The notes beneath the pieces were generated by a model, which saw only the letters and a list, made by a program, of their open reading frames with translations, was not told the origin of the DNA and ran no database searches. A stretch of DNA of 64,000 nucleotides from an uncultured Acidobacteriota bacterium (GTDB lineage: Bacteria; Acidobacteriota; Blastocatellia; Pyrinomonadales; Pyrinomonadaceae), in assembly GCA_937871585.1 (NCBI GenBank), contig CALMPJ010000103.1, forward strand, positions 1-64,000, written 5' to 3'. The position numbers were made by a program, and so were the translations under genes. Shown piece by piece: positions 1 to 10,400 of this stretch. Position 1 is the stretch's first letter. Every line of letters starts with the position of its first letter.

Positions 1-149
1 GTCGCACGATGGCCTGTGCCGACAATGGCGTAACGAAGACGCTCGAGCGGCGTGACACTAGCGAGCGAGGTTCCGGCGAGCATAGCACCGGCGGCTACTG
101 CTGCACTGCCTTTTACAAATTCACGTCTGTCGATCTTGTCTGTTGCCAT
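1..149 (-). CDS. Gfo/Idh/MocA-type oxidoreductase, N-terminal part
   Basis: The gene starts at 149 and runs off the left edge. The visible 49 codons show a twin-arginine-like signal (DRREFVKGSAAVAAGA) followed by a hydrophobic stretch, then RYAIVGTGHRA, the first strand and glycine loop of an NAD(P)-binding Rossmann fold. This is the standard start of exported Gfo/Idh/MocA sugar oxidoreductases. It lies 17 bases downstream of the xylose-binding protein gene on the same strand, so it is probably the next gene of the xylose/pectin block. The substrate cannot be told because the C-terminal domain is outside the window. Confidence 0.75.
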   Translation of the reverse strand, partial: MATDKIDRREFVKGSAAVAAGAMLAGTSLASVTPLERLRYAIVGTGHRA

Positions 150-166
150 GATTCACCTCATGAATA

Positions 167-1216
167 TTAGTTCTTATAGATAGCTTCGCGTTTGTGGTAA
201 CCGTCTTTTATCACGGTCGCATCGATGTTCGACTTATCGACCATGATAGGTTCGAGCAACAATGAAGGCACGTCGATCTTGCCATTGTTGACCTTCGACG
301 TTGTCGCGATAACTTCCTTTTTCGCCAATGCGACAGCAACTTCCGCAGCTTTTACAGCAAGAACGGAAACCGGCTTATAGACAGTCATCGACTGCGTTCC
401 CGCGAGAATTCGCTGAAGACCGGCAAGGTCGGCATCTTGACCGGATACTAATACTTTGCCGCCAAGGCCAACCTTTGCAAGGGCTTGAACAGAGCCGCCG
501 GCCGTCGCATCGTTCGAGGCAACCACGGCAACGACGTTGTCATTGTTTTGAGTAAGAGCGTTTTCTGTATGCTTTAGTGCCTCGTCAGGCAGCCAATCTT
601 TCGCCCACTGATCTGCGACGACTGTGATGTCCTTTCGTTCGATAAACGGCTGCAGAACACGCATCTGGCCATCGCGAAACATCTTAGCGTTATTGTCGGT
701 CGGGGCACCGCCGATGAGAATATAGTTGCCCTTTGGTGCTCGTTCGGTGAGGTATTTTGCCTGAAGCTCACCGACCTTTTCGTTATCGAAAGAAACGTAG
801 AGATCAACGTCGCTGTTCTTGATCAAACGGTCGTACGAGAGCACGGGAACGCCTTTCTTCTTTGCCGCATCGACCATCGTCGCCGCAACCTCTGCGTTGT
901 GCGGAATGATAACGAGTACGTCGATGCCCTGCGTCAGCATATTCTCGACCTGCTTGATCTGCGTCTCGTCTTTACCGTCAGCCGATTGAACGATAACCTC
1001 AGCACCGAGTTCCTCGGCACGTTTTACGAAAAGGTCGCGGTCTTTTTGCCAGCGTTCCTCTTTGAGCGTGTCCATCGAAAGTCCGATCTTGATCTTCTTA
1101 CTTCCGTCCGGTTTTGCGGCATTCTGATTCGCAGACGCGGTCGAAGGAGCATTACCACATGCTAATGAAAGCATCGAAGCAGCCAGAAGCAAGATTAGAA
1201 CTAGCGTATTCTTCAT
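167..1216 (-). CDS. xylF: D-xylose-binding periplasmic lipoprotein
   Basis: Substrate-binding component of a sugar ABC transporter, 349 aa, of the periplasmic-binding-protein type I fold. The signal peptide ends in a lipobox (LSLAC, Cys20), so it should be a lipoprotein. The mature part begins with IKIGLSMDTLKEERW and contains the XylF-like segments QVENMLTQGIDVLVIIPHN and VLVSGQDADLAGLQRI. Its ATG overlaps the xylose isomerase stop codon by four bases (ATGA), so the two are translationally coupled. No ATPase or permease gene (xylG/xylH) is in the window; they may lie beyond the left edge or be shared. Family assignment is firm; xylose specificity rests on sequence type and on the neighbouring xylA and xylB. 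Confidence 0.87.
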   Translation of the reverse strand: MKNTLVLILLLAASMLSLACGNAPSTASANQNAAKPDGSKKIKIGLSMDTLKEERWQKDRDLFVKRAEELGAEVIVQSADGKDETQIKQVENMLTQGIDVLVIIPHNAEVAATMVDAAKKKGVPVLSYDRLIKNSDVDLYVSFDNEKVGELQAKYLTERAPKGNYILIGGAPTDNNAKMFRDGQMRVLQPFIERKDITVVADQWAKDWLPDEALKHTENALTQNNDNVVAVVASNDATAGGSVQALAKVGLGGKVLVSGQDADLAGLQRILAGTQSMTVYKPVSVLAVKAAEVAVALAKKEVIATTSKVNNGKIDVPSLLLEPIMVDKSNIDATVIKDGYHKREAIYKN

Positions 1217-2370
1217 TGGCCTTCGACTCCGTAAACAATGTCCATCGTCAACTGATCGAGCCGTTCGTAATTTAGGCCTTTTGAAGCTAGCTCGTGACGG
1301 TCGATATTCTTGTTCAAAATCGCCGTTGCTTTCTCCGCGGAAAACTCGCCGACCGATGAATGGTTTGTCGCAGCGATGTCGCTCATTATCGACTGGATCT
1401 CAGCGTGTCCGTTCCAGCGTCGAGCTTTTTCTTTCAAGATCAAATATGTCCGCATACAGCCGCGGGCAAATTCTTCGACTCCGGCGTAGTCTTCCGAGCG
1501 ATACGCATGGGCATCGAAATGCCGCATTCCTGCGTAGCCAACATCTTCGAGAAACTTCACAAGCCAGAACATCTGTCGCGGACTGACCGAGCCAAAACGT
1601 AGATCTTGGTCATATCTTCCGGGATACTGATCGTTGAGGTCGATGTGATACAGCTTACCGGCTTCCCATGCCTGTGCGACGGCGTGCATCATATTTAGGC
1701 CCGGCATCTGCTCGTGTGCGACCTCAGGATTAACGCCGACCATCTCGCGATGTTGGAGAGTTTCGATGAACGCGAGATACGACGCAGTCGTTGGAAAATA
1801 GATGTCGGCACGCGGCTCATTGGGCTTAGCTTCGAGGGCGAACTTGTAACCGTAATTCTGCGAGATGTTGTATTCGCAAAGAAAATCGAGGCACTCCCTG
1901 AATCGTTTGATAGCGTCCGGCACAGTGCGGCAGGCGTCCGTTTCGACTCCTTCGCGACCGCCCCAAAGCACAAAGATCTCAGCATCGAATTCAGCTCCGA
2001 GGTCCATTGCACGCATCGTCTTTTGCAATGCGTATTCGCGAACCCGCGAATCACTCGCCGTAAACGCGCCGTCTCGAAAGACTGGCTCATAGAACAAATT
2101 GACCGTCGCCATTGGCACCTTTACGCCGTTGTCGCCGCATGCTTGGCGGAACTCAGCGACGATCGCGTCGCGTTCCGAAGCCGTCGCGTCGATCGGCACG
2201 AGATCGTTGTCATGAAAATTAACGCCATAGGCACCAACGCGGCCGAGCATTTCGACGATCTTGGTCGGCGGCATTTTCTCGCGAACTGCCGCACCGAACG
2301 GATCGGCACCGCGATTCCCGACCGTCCATAGGCCGAAAGTAAATTTGTCTTCTGGTTTAGGTTCGTACAT
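1213..2370 (-). CDS. xylA: Xylose isomerase, short (class I) type
   Basis: Interconverts D-xylose and D-xylulose in the cytoplasm. At 385 aa it matches the short actinobacterial type rather than the ~440-aa class II enzymes. The metal and catalytic residues known from the Streptomyces enzymes are all found shifted by one: His53 and Asp56 (FHDND), Glu180 and Lys182 (LEAKPNEPR), Glu216 and His219 (EVAHEQ), Asp244, Asp254, Asp256 and Asp286. It starts one base after the xylulokinase stop and overlaps the xylF start by four bases, so xylB-xylA-xylF form a tight operon. The enzyme looks intact. Confidence 0.95.
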   Translation of the reverse strand: MYEPKPEDKFTFGLWTVGNRGADPFGAAVREKMPPTKIVEMLGRVGAYGVNFHDNDLVPIDATASERDAIVAEFRQACGDNGVKVPMATVNLFYEPVFRDGAFTASDSRVREYALQKTMRAMDLGAEFDAEIFVLWGGREGVETDACRTVPDAIKRFRECLDFLCEYNISQNYGYKFALEAKPNEPRADIYFPTTASYLAFIETLQHREMVGVNPEVAHEQMPGLNMMHAVAQAWEAGKLYHIDLNDQYPGRYDQDLRFGSVSPRQMFWLVKFLEDVGYAGMRHFDAHAYRSEDYAGVEEFARGCMRTYLILKEKARRWNGHAEIQSIMSDIAATNHSSVGEFSAEKATAILNKNIDRHELASKGLNYERLDQLTMDIVYGVEGQ

Positions 2371-2371
2371 C

Positions 2372-3847
2372 TTAAATATTGGTTGCGACTTTCAACGCAT
2401 CGTAAAGCCGTTGGTAGATCTTGTAATTCTTGTCCAAGATCGCGGAATTATCCACTATCGGTTCTGTTCGATCCGCGACCGTGATCGTAGCGTCGCATGC
2501 TCCAGGAACAGAATCCCAAGCTCCTGCTCCAACGCCTGCAAGGATCGCAGCACCGAAAGCCGCGCCTTCGTCAGCAGTCGCGATCTCCACGGTTTCGCCG
2601 TAAACGTCTGCCTGTATCTGCCGCCACAATCTCGAAGTCGCGCCGCCGCCGCCGAGGCGAATATTCGTCGAACTAACACCGATCTCGCGAAATATCTCGA
2701 TCGCGTCTTTGAGAGAGAATGCGACGCCTTCCATTACAGCTCGCACCGCGTGCCCTTTCGTGTGCGAAGCCGTCAAGCCAACTAACGCCGCTCGAGCATT
2801 CGCATCAAGATGAGGCGTTCGTTCGCCCATCAAATAAGGAAGCCAAACTGCTCCGTCAGAGCTCGCGGGAACATTCTCGGCCAATGCCGTTATATCGTCG
2901 TAGCTGGCGTCGACAGCAAACGTATCGCGAAACCACTTCAGCGAAAGACCTGCGGCTTGGGTCACGCCGGTGTTGTGCCACGTGTTTGGCACCGCGTGAC
3001 AAAGTGTGTGAATTCGGCCCTGCGGGTCAAATCTCGGCTTGTCCGACGCCGCAAAAACTACGCCCGAAGTACCAATTGTCGCCGACATCATACCTGGCTT
3101 TACAATGCCAAGGCCGACTGCACCGGCGGCGTTGTCACCGGCACCTGCAACGATCGGCGTGCCTGCTTTCAGGCCTGTTAATTCTGCAGCCTCGACCGAC
3201 ACGACGCCGGTGATCTCCGTCGATTCGAAAACTCGTGGAAACAGATCTTCGTCGATCTCGAATTCCGAGATCAACTCCGCGGACCAGTTTCGCTTTGCGA
3301 TATCAAATAACAATGTGCCCGACGAATCGGCAACGTCGCTCGCTTTGTCGCCGGACAGGCGAAAGCGAATGTAATCTTTCGGCAGCAAGACTGATCGTAC
3401 TTGCGACCAATTCTCTGGCTCGTTCTCACGTTGCCAAAGCAGCTTTGGCAATGTGAATCCCGAAACCGCGGGATTTCCTGCTATCGAGATCAGACGTTCT
3501 CGACCAATCTTTTCCGTGATCTCGACGCACTGTTTCTCAGTTCGCTGATCGCACCAAATGATCGCCGGCCGGATCGAACGGTCTTGTTCGTCGAGAACGA
3601 CCGCTCCGTGCATTTGGCCGGAAAGTCCAACGGCAGCGATGTCGGCAGAGTCAACCCTCGAACAAACCTCTCGAATCGCGATCTGAGCCGCTCGCCACCA
3701 GTCGTTTGGATCTTGTTCTGCCCAACCGATCTCAGGCGAATCGAACGGCTCGTGCTCGGCTGTTGCGGCACCGACAACCTTGCCGCCATCGTCGATGACG
3801 ACCGCTCGCGTTCCGCCGGTGCCTATGTCGAGGCCGAGAAACAGCAT
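2372..3847 (-). CDS. xylB: Xylulokinase
   Basis: FGGY-family sugar kinase of 491 aa that phosphorylates D-xylulose to xylulose 5-phosphate for the pentose phosphate pathway. The N-terminus LGLDIGTGGTRAVVIDDGG is the phosphate-1 loop of the ASKHA fold. GLSGQMHGAVVLDEQ near residue 80 and LRLGGGGATSRLWRQIQADV in the C-terminal half are typical xylulokinase signatures. It lies seven bases after the GH28 gene and one base before xylA. The context makes xylulose the obvious substrate, although FGGY kinases for other ketoses are closely related. Confidence 0.93.
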   Translation of the reverse strand: MLFLGLDIGTGGTRAVVIDDGGKVVGAATAEHEPFDSPEIGWAEQDPNDWWRAAQIAIREVCSRVDSADIAAVGLSGQMHGAVVLDEQDRSIRPAIIWCDQRTEKQCVEITEKIGRERLISIAGNPAVSGFTLPKLLWQRENEPENWSQVRSVLLPKDYIRFRLSGDKASDVADSSGTLLFDIAKRNWSAELISEFEIDEDLFPRVFESTEITGVVSVEAAELTGLKAGTPIVAGAGDNAAGAVGLGIVKPGMMSATIGTSGVVFAASDKPRFDPQGRIHTLCHAVPNTWHNTGVTQAAGLSLKWFRDTFAVDASYDDITALAENVPASSDGAVWLPYLMGERTPHLDANARAALVGLTASHTKGHAVRAVMEGVAFSLKDAIEIFREIGVSSTNIRLGGGGATSRLWRQIQADVYGETVEIATADEGAAFGAAILAGVGAGAWDSVPGACDATITVADRTEPIVDNSAILDKNYKIYQRLYDALKVATNI

Positions 3848-3854
3848 TCAAATA

Positions 3855-5264
3855 TCAACCGAGCGAATCGACCTTTTTGCCGCCGATCGTCACATTCTCG
3901 AGCTTGATGCCCTTCACATTCTTGATGACGTTCTTGTTCTTCATCTCGCCAAAGGTGCAATTCTTAAGCGAAACGTCGTAGATCGGAGCGTTATCTAAGC
4001 CTTGCAGATCAACTGCACGATTGCCGCTGCCACAGGTCAGCCCGTCGATCTGAACATTGCGAACAAGCGGCGTGTGGCTGCCCTTTGCACCTTCTTCGTA
4101 GTTAAAATCGATCTCGATCACGGCTCGAGAAACGGTGCCGATCGTGTTGTTCCTGTAATAGAAATTCTCGAGTTTGCCGCCACGAGATGCGTTGTTCTTG
4201 AACCTGATCGCTGTCCAAAGATCAGGGCTGTCGAGTTTATTATCGTGGGCGAACACATTGCGAACGCCTCCTGATATCTCGCTGCCGACGGTTATGCCGC
4301 CGTGCCCGTCTTTGAACATACAGTTGCGAATGATGATATTCTCGCTCGGAGTATTGAGCCTGCGACCGTCGTTGTTTCGTCCTGATTTTATAGCGATACA
4401 ATCGTCGCCGGTATCAAAATGGCAGTTCTCGATCAGCACGTCTTTGCACGACTCGGGATTGCAGCCATCGTTGTTCGGTCCGTGCGTTTCGACGTGAATG
4501 TTTCTGACTGTTACGTTCTCGCACATTACAGGATGCACTTCCCACATTGGCGAATCGACGATCTTGACGCCTTCGACGAGAACATTCTTACATTTGTAAG
4601 GCTGTATGAATTGCGGACGAAGATAGTCTTCCGGGCCGCCGAAAATGCGTTCGGCGACAGAAGCATTTCGATCCATATACTCGTAAAGCTTTGCACGTGC
4701 AGTACGTTGAGCGACCTTGTTTGGGTCGCCGCCGTACCTAGGATTTCCGTGCCATTTCCAGAAGAACGATTTGCCCTGTCCGTCGAGCGTGCCTTCGCCG
4801 GTGACAGCGATGTTGGTCTGCTCGTAAGCGTAAATGAGCGGCGAGATGTGCATCAGTTCCATGCCTTCCCATCGCGTGTGTACGACCGGAAGATACGCCT
4901 CACGATTCATCGCAAATTTGAGCGTAGCTCCTTTGGAAATATGCAGATTGACGTTGCTTTTGAGTTCGATGGCTCCTGTAAGCCATTCTCCCGCCGGCAC
5001 GACCACGTGGCCGCCGCCTTTTTTCGAGCATTCAGCAATGGCTTTGTTGATCGCCGCTCGGCAATCGACGGTTCCGCCGGCCTTTGCTCCAAATTTGCGA
5101 ATGTCGTAATTCTTGTTCTTGAATTTCGGCGGAACTATGCGAGCCAAGATCGTTTTGTATTCAGCCGCCCAAGGATCGGTTTGTCCGAACGCGAGTTTTG
5201 GAGCAAGCATTACGCCGGCTGCTCCAATTGAAAAATTGATAAGAAATTCTCGTCGGTTTTGCAT
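3855..5264 (-). CDS. GH28 polygalacturonase-type glycoside hydrolase, Tat-exported
   Basis: Right-handed beta-helix hydrolase of about 469 aa acting on galacturonan. I place the start at 5264 because MQNRREFLINFSIGAAG is a twin-arginine signal; the longer reading frame adds 34 residues translated from the intergenic repeat. The GH28 catalytic motifs are complete: NND near residue 265, DTGDD near 285-288, GHGG near 320 and RFK near 355. It sits between the CE8-PL10 fusion upstream and xylB downstream. Family members include exo- and endo-polygalacturonases, rhamnogalacturonases and endo-xylogalacturonan hydrolase; the sequence alone does not decide. The neighbouring xylose genes make xylogalacturonan worth considering. 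Confidence 0.9.
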   Translation of the reverse strand: MQNRREFLINFSIGAAGVMLAPKLAFGQTDPWAAEYKTILARIVPPKFKNKNYDIRKFGAKAGGTVDCRAAINKAIAECSKKGGGHVVVPAGEWLTGAIELKSNVNLHISKGATLKFAMNREAYLPVVHTRWEGMELMHISPLIYAYEQTNIAVTGEGTLDGQGKSFFWKWHGNPRYGGDPNKVAQRTARAKLYEYMDRNASVAERIFGGPEDYLRPQFIQPYKCKNVLVEGVKIVDSPMWEVHPVMCENVTVRNIHVETHGPNNDGCNPESCKDVLIENCHFDTGDDCIAIKSGRNNDGRRLNTPSENIIIRNCMFKDGHGGITVGSEISGGVRNVFAHDNKLDSPDLWTAIRFKNNASRGGKLENFYYRNNTIGTVSRAVIEIDFNYEEGAKGSHTPLVRNVQIDGLTCGSGNRAVDLQGLDNAPIYDVSLKNCTFGEMKNKNVIKNVKGIKLENVTIGGKKVDSLG

Positions 5265-5278
5265 TACTTTTTCCTTCT

Positions 5279-5370
5279 TACTTTGCGGTCTTCCTTTGCG
5301 TCTTTGCGGCTTGGCGGGAGGCGAATCGGTTTTCCGCAAAGCCGCCAAATCGCAAAGAAGCCGCAAAGTA
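5279..5370. repeat. Palindromic intergenic repeat, CTTTGCGG type
   Basis: About 92 bases that read TACTTTGCGG... inwards from both ends. The left arm holds repeated CTTTGCG units and the right arm repeated CGCAAAG units, giving a long imperfect stem. It fills almost the whole gap between the CE8-PL10 stop and the GH28 start. A related element with the same unit is at 35384-35440. Such elements occur dispersed in many bacterial genomes; the function is not established. Confidence 0.75.
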
Positions 5371-5375
5371 AAACG

Positions 5376-7385
5376 TCACGGCTTACCGCTCGCTACACGC
5401 TGCTTCCATTTCGGATAGTCCTTCTCGATCAGATTCTGCGGGCTTGAAACGTACCACGTATAGCCGCTTGCCCGTTCAGGATCGAGATCTTTGATATCGT
5501 ATTTTATGATCGAATCTCGCCCAACGAAGACAGGTTTCATCGTCGATAACTCATAAAATCTGCCCCACAACGGCGTTGCGGTCGGGTCTTTTACCAGCGA
5601 ATATTTCCAGCCTTCTGGCGTCATTTTTCGATCAAGTTTGAAACCGGTGATTCTGTTTTTCTGATACCACGCGATCGAAGATTCTATTGCAGCGATCACT
5701 TCCTTCGACGGTTGTTTGACGCCCATTAGGAACTTAATGATCGCCACAGATTCGCCACCCGTAAGTGAGATCGGCTCGAACGCCCGAGCCTTTGCGGGCT
5801 GTAGCGTTACTTCGTCATACTGAGCCGCCCAGATCGTCGGTTTGCCTTTGACCGATACTTGCAGTTTGATTGTCAGAGTCAAGCCCTTTTCAACCGCAGC
5901 TTCGCATTTCTTGCGTCGTTCTTCGTCGATGAATTTATGATCGTCAGCTTTCTCCGAGATGTCGCGAAGCAATTCGAGCACGCCGATCATCGCATCGTCG
6001 TTATAAGTGATATGCGTGTAATAACCTTTTTTTAGCGGAAAGAATTGCGGAAAACCGCCATTCTCGTACTGTGATGAGAGCAGATAATCGACACCTTTTA
6101 AGTACGCGTCTTTGTACTTTGGAAGATTTCCCGGCGGCGAGGCTTTGAGCATGCTAGCGGTTATGAGCTTGCCAAGATAGTCGATCTGCGTATAGGTCGC
6201 TTTGTTGTCGATCGTGGTCTCGCGAATATCGTCACGGCTGGCAGCGAGCTTTTCCCGTTCACCTTTGGTGAGCATCAACGCCATGTCGATATTCTTTTCG
6301 AAACCGCCGTTCGATTTTTGATAGAGCAACAACTGGTCGCCGATGCGTGCCGCTTCGTCTGTTTGGTACCACAGCGGCTTTTGCTTCATTACTTCGTTCC
6401 AAGTAACGAGCTTCCAATCAGGCGGCGTCTTTTCCTGCCAATCGAAATTGTTCGACTTGTAAGGATCCCAGCCGTCTTTGCCGCTTAGAAAATACTCTAC
6501 CGAAAATACCTTGATGTCCGAATCTCCGAGCTTCTTGGTCCACGCGACGCGAGCTTCCGGATTCGAACCTTTGCCGGTTGAGCCATACTCAGCGAAATAT
6601 GCGGTCTTTTCGCGGTGAGGTTCCCAGTGATGCCAGCCTTCTTTGCGGATGTCAGCGTCGAGCTCAGTGTTAAGAAATACGGTACGGCCGTAGTCACGCC
6701 ACGGCCGACCGAGATAAATGCCGTTTTTCGTGTTGTTGCTGGTCACGCGGCATTTATGAAAAATGAATCCTGCCGGCTCGTCCGCGGCAAACCGCATCGG
6801 AGCCGTGATGTAGCCATCGGCTTTGCTGTGAATGTGGCAGTTCTCGAACACCGCCGACGCCATTCCGAAGATGTAATCGACATGGCCCTCGATGTAAGAA
6901 TCGACGTAGTATTGCCGTCCGTTCTTCGCATATAGCGTGTCTTGCCAGCCCAAGAAACGGCATTTGTTGAATATCGATCGGTCGGCTTCGACAAGCACAG
7001 CAACTGCCTGCGAGCCCTGGCCAAACGAATTCTCGAACGTCACATTCTCGGCATAAAAATCGTGGCCGCCGATATAGACGGCATAACTAGCCGAGGTCGA
7101 GCCTGCTTCTTTGTTCGACAGACTGAATGCGATGATCGTCTTCGCCGCATCGGTACCGATGAACGAAACATACGGTTTGTTTGCAGGAACGCGTACCTGT
7201 TCGACGTACATTCCCGGCTTGATGGCGATCACGAACCTTTTCTTATTATTTATCGGAACACGATCGATAGCCGCCTGAACCGTCCTCACGTCACCGGTGC
7301 CGTCCGCTGCGACTGTTATGTCCGCCGCGTTCACCGACAGAGCAGCGATGGCAACCAACAACAATGTAACAATTGTTCTAAGCAT
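5376..7385 (-). CDS. Pectin methylesterase (CE8) fused to pectate lyase (PL10)
   Basis: A 669-aa secreted two-domain enzyme with an N-terminal signal peptide of about 20 residues. Residues ~22-320 are a pectinesterase beta-helix with its three active-site motifs: GWQDTL (Asp149), EGHVDYIFG (Asp170) and LGRPWR (Arg227). Residues ~335-669 match family 10 pectate lyases, with segments such as LWYQTDEAARIGDQLLLYQ, YENGGFPQFFP, TYNDDAMIGVLELL and SLTGGESVAIIKFL. Demethylation by the first domain creates the substrate of the second, so the fusion couples two sequential steps. It lies between the TonB-dependent receptor and the GH28 enzyme on the same strand. Confidence 0.92.
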   Translation of the reverse strand: MLRTIVTLLLVAIAALSVNAADITVAADGTGDVRTVQAAIDRVPINNKKRFVIAIKPGMYVEQVRVPANKPYVSFIGTDAAKTIIAFSLSNKEAGSTSASYAVYIGGHDFYAENVTFENSFGQGSQAVAVLVEADRSIFNKCRFLGWQDTLYAKNGRQYYVDSYIEGHVDYIFGMASAVFENCHIHSKADGYITAPMRFAADEPAGFIFHKCRVTSNNTKNGIYLGRPWRDYGRTVFLNTELDADIRKEGWHHWEPHREKTAYFAEYGSTGKGSNPEARVAWTKKLGDSDIKVFSVEYFLSGKDGWDPYKSNNFDWQEKTPPDWKLVTWNEVMKQKPLWYQTDEAARIGDQLLLYQKSNGGFEKNIDMALMLTKGEREKLAASRDDIRETTIDNKATYTQIDYLGKLITASMLKASPPGNLPKYKDAYLKGVDYLLSSQYENGGFPQFFPLKKGYYTHITYNDDAMIGVLELLRDISEKADDHKFIDEERRKKCEAAVEKGLTLTIKLQVSVKGKPTIWAAQYDEVTLQPAKARAFEPISLTGGESVAIIKFLMGVKQPSKEVIAAIESSIAWYQKNRITGFKLDRKMTPEGWKYSLVKDPTATPLWGRFYELSTMKPVFVGRDSIIKYDIKDLDPERASGYTWYVSSPQNLIEKDYPKWKQRVASGKP

Positions 7386-7470
7386 CGATCTTCTGACAAA
7401 AAGAGCGCTGTACTGCTCGATAAACCTCTACGGCAATACAGCGCTCGTCTAGTGAAACGAACCGCTACGT

Positions 7471-10400
7471 TTAGAACGTAAAGCGGGCTCCTATCTGAAC
7501 GTCACGCGGCGGCTGACGAACAGGTGCCGCAGATATACCGAATGTCGTCGCCGAAGCCGTCAGGTTCGGTGCCGAGAAATACGGCGTGTTGAGTGCATTG
7601 ATAGCGTCAACACGGATCTGAAGCTTCATTCCCTCGCGGATCCTGAAGTTCTTCGAGATACCAACGTCGAACTTCAAGAAACGCTGATTTCGCAGTCCGT
7701 CCACTGTGAACGGTATCTTACGTAGCGTAATAGCGCTTCCGCTCGTCTGGTTATTTGCAACGCCGGGAACGACGCCGTTGATCGCAAATCCGGCGATGTC
7801 CCAAGCCGGAATATCAATGCCGTAACGTAAGCCGTTTGCATCTTTTTTGCCGAGTTTAGCCTGCAACTGCGAGATATCGCCGTTGTAGTACATGTTTGGC
7901 AACAAGAGCGGTTCGCCGCTTTGCCATTCATAGACGCCCTGCATCTGCCAACCGCCCAAGATCGCGTCGACTACAGGATGCAGATCGCTACCGAATTGAC
8001 GGCCTTTGCCGAACGGCAGTTCATAGATTCCCGACAGCGTAAATCGGTGCGGACGTTCGTTTGGCGAAATGTAGTTGGTCAGATCGGCGTCCTGCGGATT
8101 TAGATACTGGTTAGCGAGGTGTTCGCGTGACCAAGTATAAGACCCATTTAGCGAAAGGCCCTTGTTGAAACGCTTGATCAACTGAACCTGAAGCGAATGA
8201 TAGTAGCTGCGTCCGTTGTATTCCGTTGTCGATACGTTTCCAAACTGCGGGAACGCGGTCAACAGACGGCGACGAGCGATCGTGGTACCGTTCCATGCCG
8301 TGCTCGTAGGTATGAGCGTACGGAACGGATTCGAGATCGTCGCGTTCAGATATGTCGTTGCACTAGCGAGATCAGCAACGAGAGTTGCAGGGTTCGCAGT
8401 CGCGAGGTCGATCAAGCACGGCTGGCCATTATCAACACGTACGCACGATTTCGGAATCGCATTCAATTCGCGGTTGACACTGAGGTTGTAGCCTCGCGAG
8501 TAAATGTACGCGACATCGAGGCCTACTCCGCCCCAGATCTCACGCTGTATACCTGCGATGAATCGGGCGTAGTTCGCATTCTTTCGGTCATTCGACAAGA
8601 TAACCGATGTCGGACCGTTGTTTCCGACCGCCGTGAGATCAGTTCCGGCAAATGTCATCAGACCGTTCGCACTACCAACCGAAGGCAGAATACCGTTCGG
8701 GAACGCGTTTGACATCGTCGCGATAAACGTAAGTCCGTTATTCGTCGTAGGCGTAAATGTGGTACCAGTCGAGAAACCAGGCTGGAAGACCACATTCTGA
8801 GTTATGATCTGGAACGGTGAAGTAAATACACCGAAGCCCGCACGAACGACCGTCTTCTGATCGATCCCCCAAGAGAAACCAATACGCGGCTGGAAATTAT
8901 TTGTATCCATCTGCTGATTTCTTTCCTTGTTATCAGCAGCAAAGATAAATCCGCCCTTAAGATTTTGAAACACGGTGTTCGGAACACCAGGCGGGACACT
9001 CGAGTTGTAGTTAGCGAGAACTCCGCCGGCGATCGGGCTTGCAATATTGCGATCAAATCCGGTTACCATTTGTCCGCTCTTTTCGCGGAAGCCGGTCTCG
9101 ACCTCGTAGCGCATACCGAGATTCAATGTCATGCTCGCAGATAAACGCCAGTCATCCTGGAAAAAGAATCCGTGATAGTCGCTCGAAACGTCGTACTGCT
9201 GCGGGTTATCGATCGAACCGCTAGCCGGAAGACCAAGCAGGAATGCTGCCAAGTCGCGTCCTATGCGGTCTCGCTCAGTGTTGCCCGAGCTCGAGTTTTC
9301 CATCGTGTAGGTTCCTTGGAACGTAAACTGTCCTGCTGCATAACCCTGGTAATCAAACGTTTCGTGCAGCTTACGATAGTCGTAGCCGTAGCGGAACGTA
9401 TGCTTGCCATAGATCTGCGTAAACGTCGGCTGGATCGTCATCATATCGAATGGACGTTCGCGGCCGTCGTTATAATCCGCACGAAGCGATCCTACTGTCA
9501 GGAAATTCGTAAAGTTGAAACGCGGGAAGATATTGCCCTGGCGGATCGACGGAATTCCGGTAAAGCCAAGCTCTGCTGCCGTTGGCTGTCCGTCCTGAAA
9601 ACGTCGAAGCTTGAACATCGCCCAGCTGCCGCGGAGGTCAAAGATGAAATTTGAATTGATCGTCGATGTCCATACAACGTTTCCACCGTGATTTCGTCGA
9701 TTCTCAAATCCTTGGAAGATCGAACCTTCTACCATCGGTAAGTTGTAACGGTCTTCAGTATTACGGCTATGGTAATACTTACCAAAAATGGCGTTCTTCG
9801 AGTTGATCGTGTGGTCTATTCTGACCATATACGACCGATAGGGACGCTGAAGGTTCTGATCCGTGATGTAGTTATTCGCTAAGCCCGGCAGATTTGGCTC
9901 AGGAAAATACTGCATGAACGCGAGTGCCGGTGCATACATACGGTTCGTAGGGATAATGTTGCCCGCGAATGCCGTTCGGCAAACTCGATTGAGCGTTCCT
10001 GTCGTTCCGCAGGTCGAATTTCCCATGAACGCGGTCGCCGGATCGTAGATCGGATATGTAAGTTCGGAGAAATTTCCCGTTCGCATCAAACGCGTTGGAA
10101 CCGAATACGTGGTCGTCTGGGCGACATTGTCCGACTGCCTTTCATAAGAGAACAAGAAGAACGTCTTGTCCTTGATGACCGGCCCGTTCACCATTGCTCC
10201 GTATCTATTGTACTTTCGCTCAGGGCGATCAATGCCGGCTCGGTTATTAAAGAAGTTGTTTGCGGTTCGGCTCTTATCACGGTTGTAATAATAGCCTTCG
10301 CCGTGCCACTTGTTGGTACCGCTCTTTGTAGCAACATTGACCGTCGCACCTGCGGTAAAGCCCATTTGCGCGTCAAAACTGTTGGTCTGAACCTTGAACT

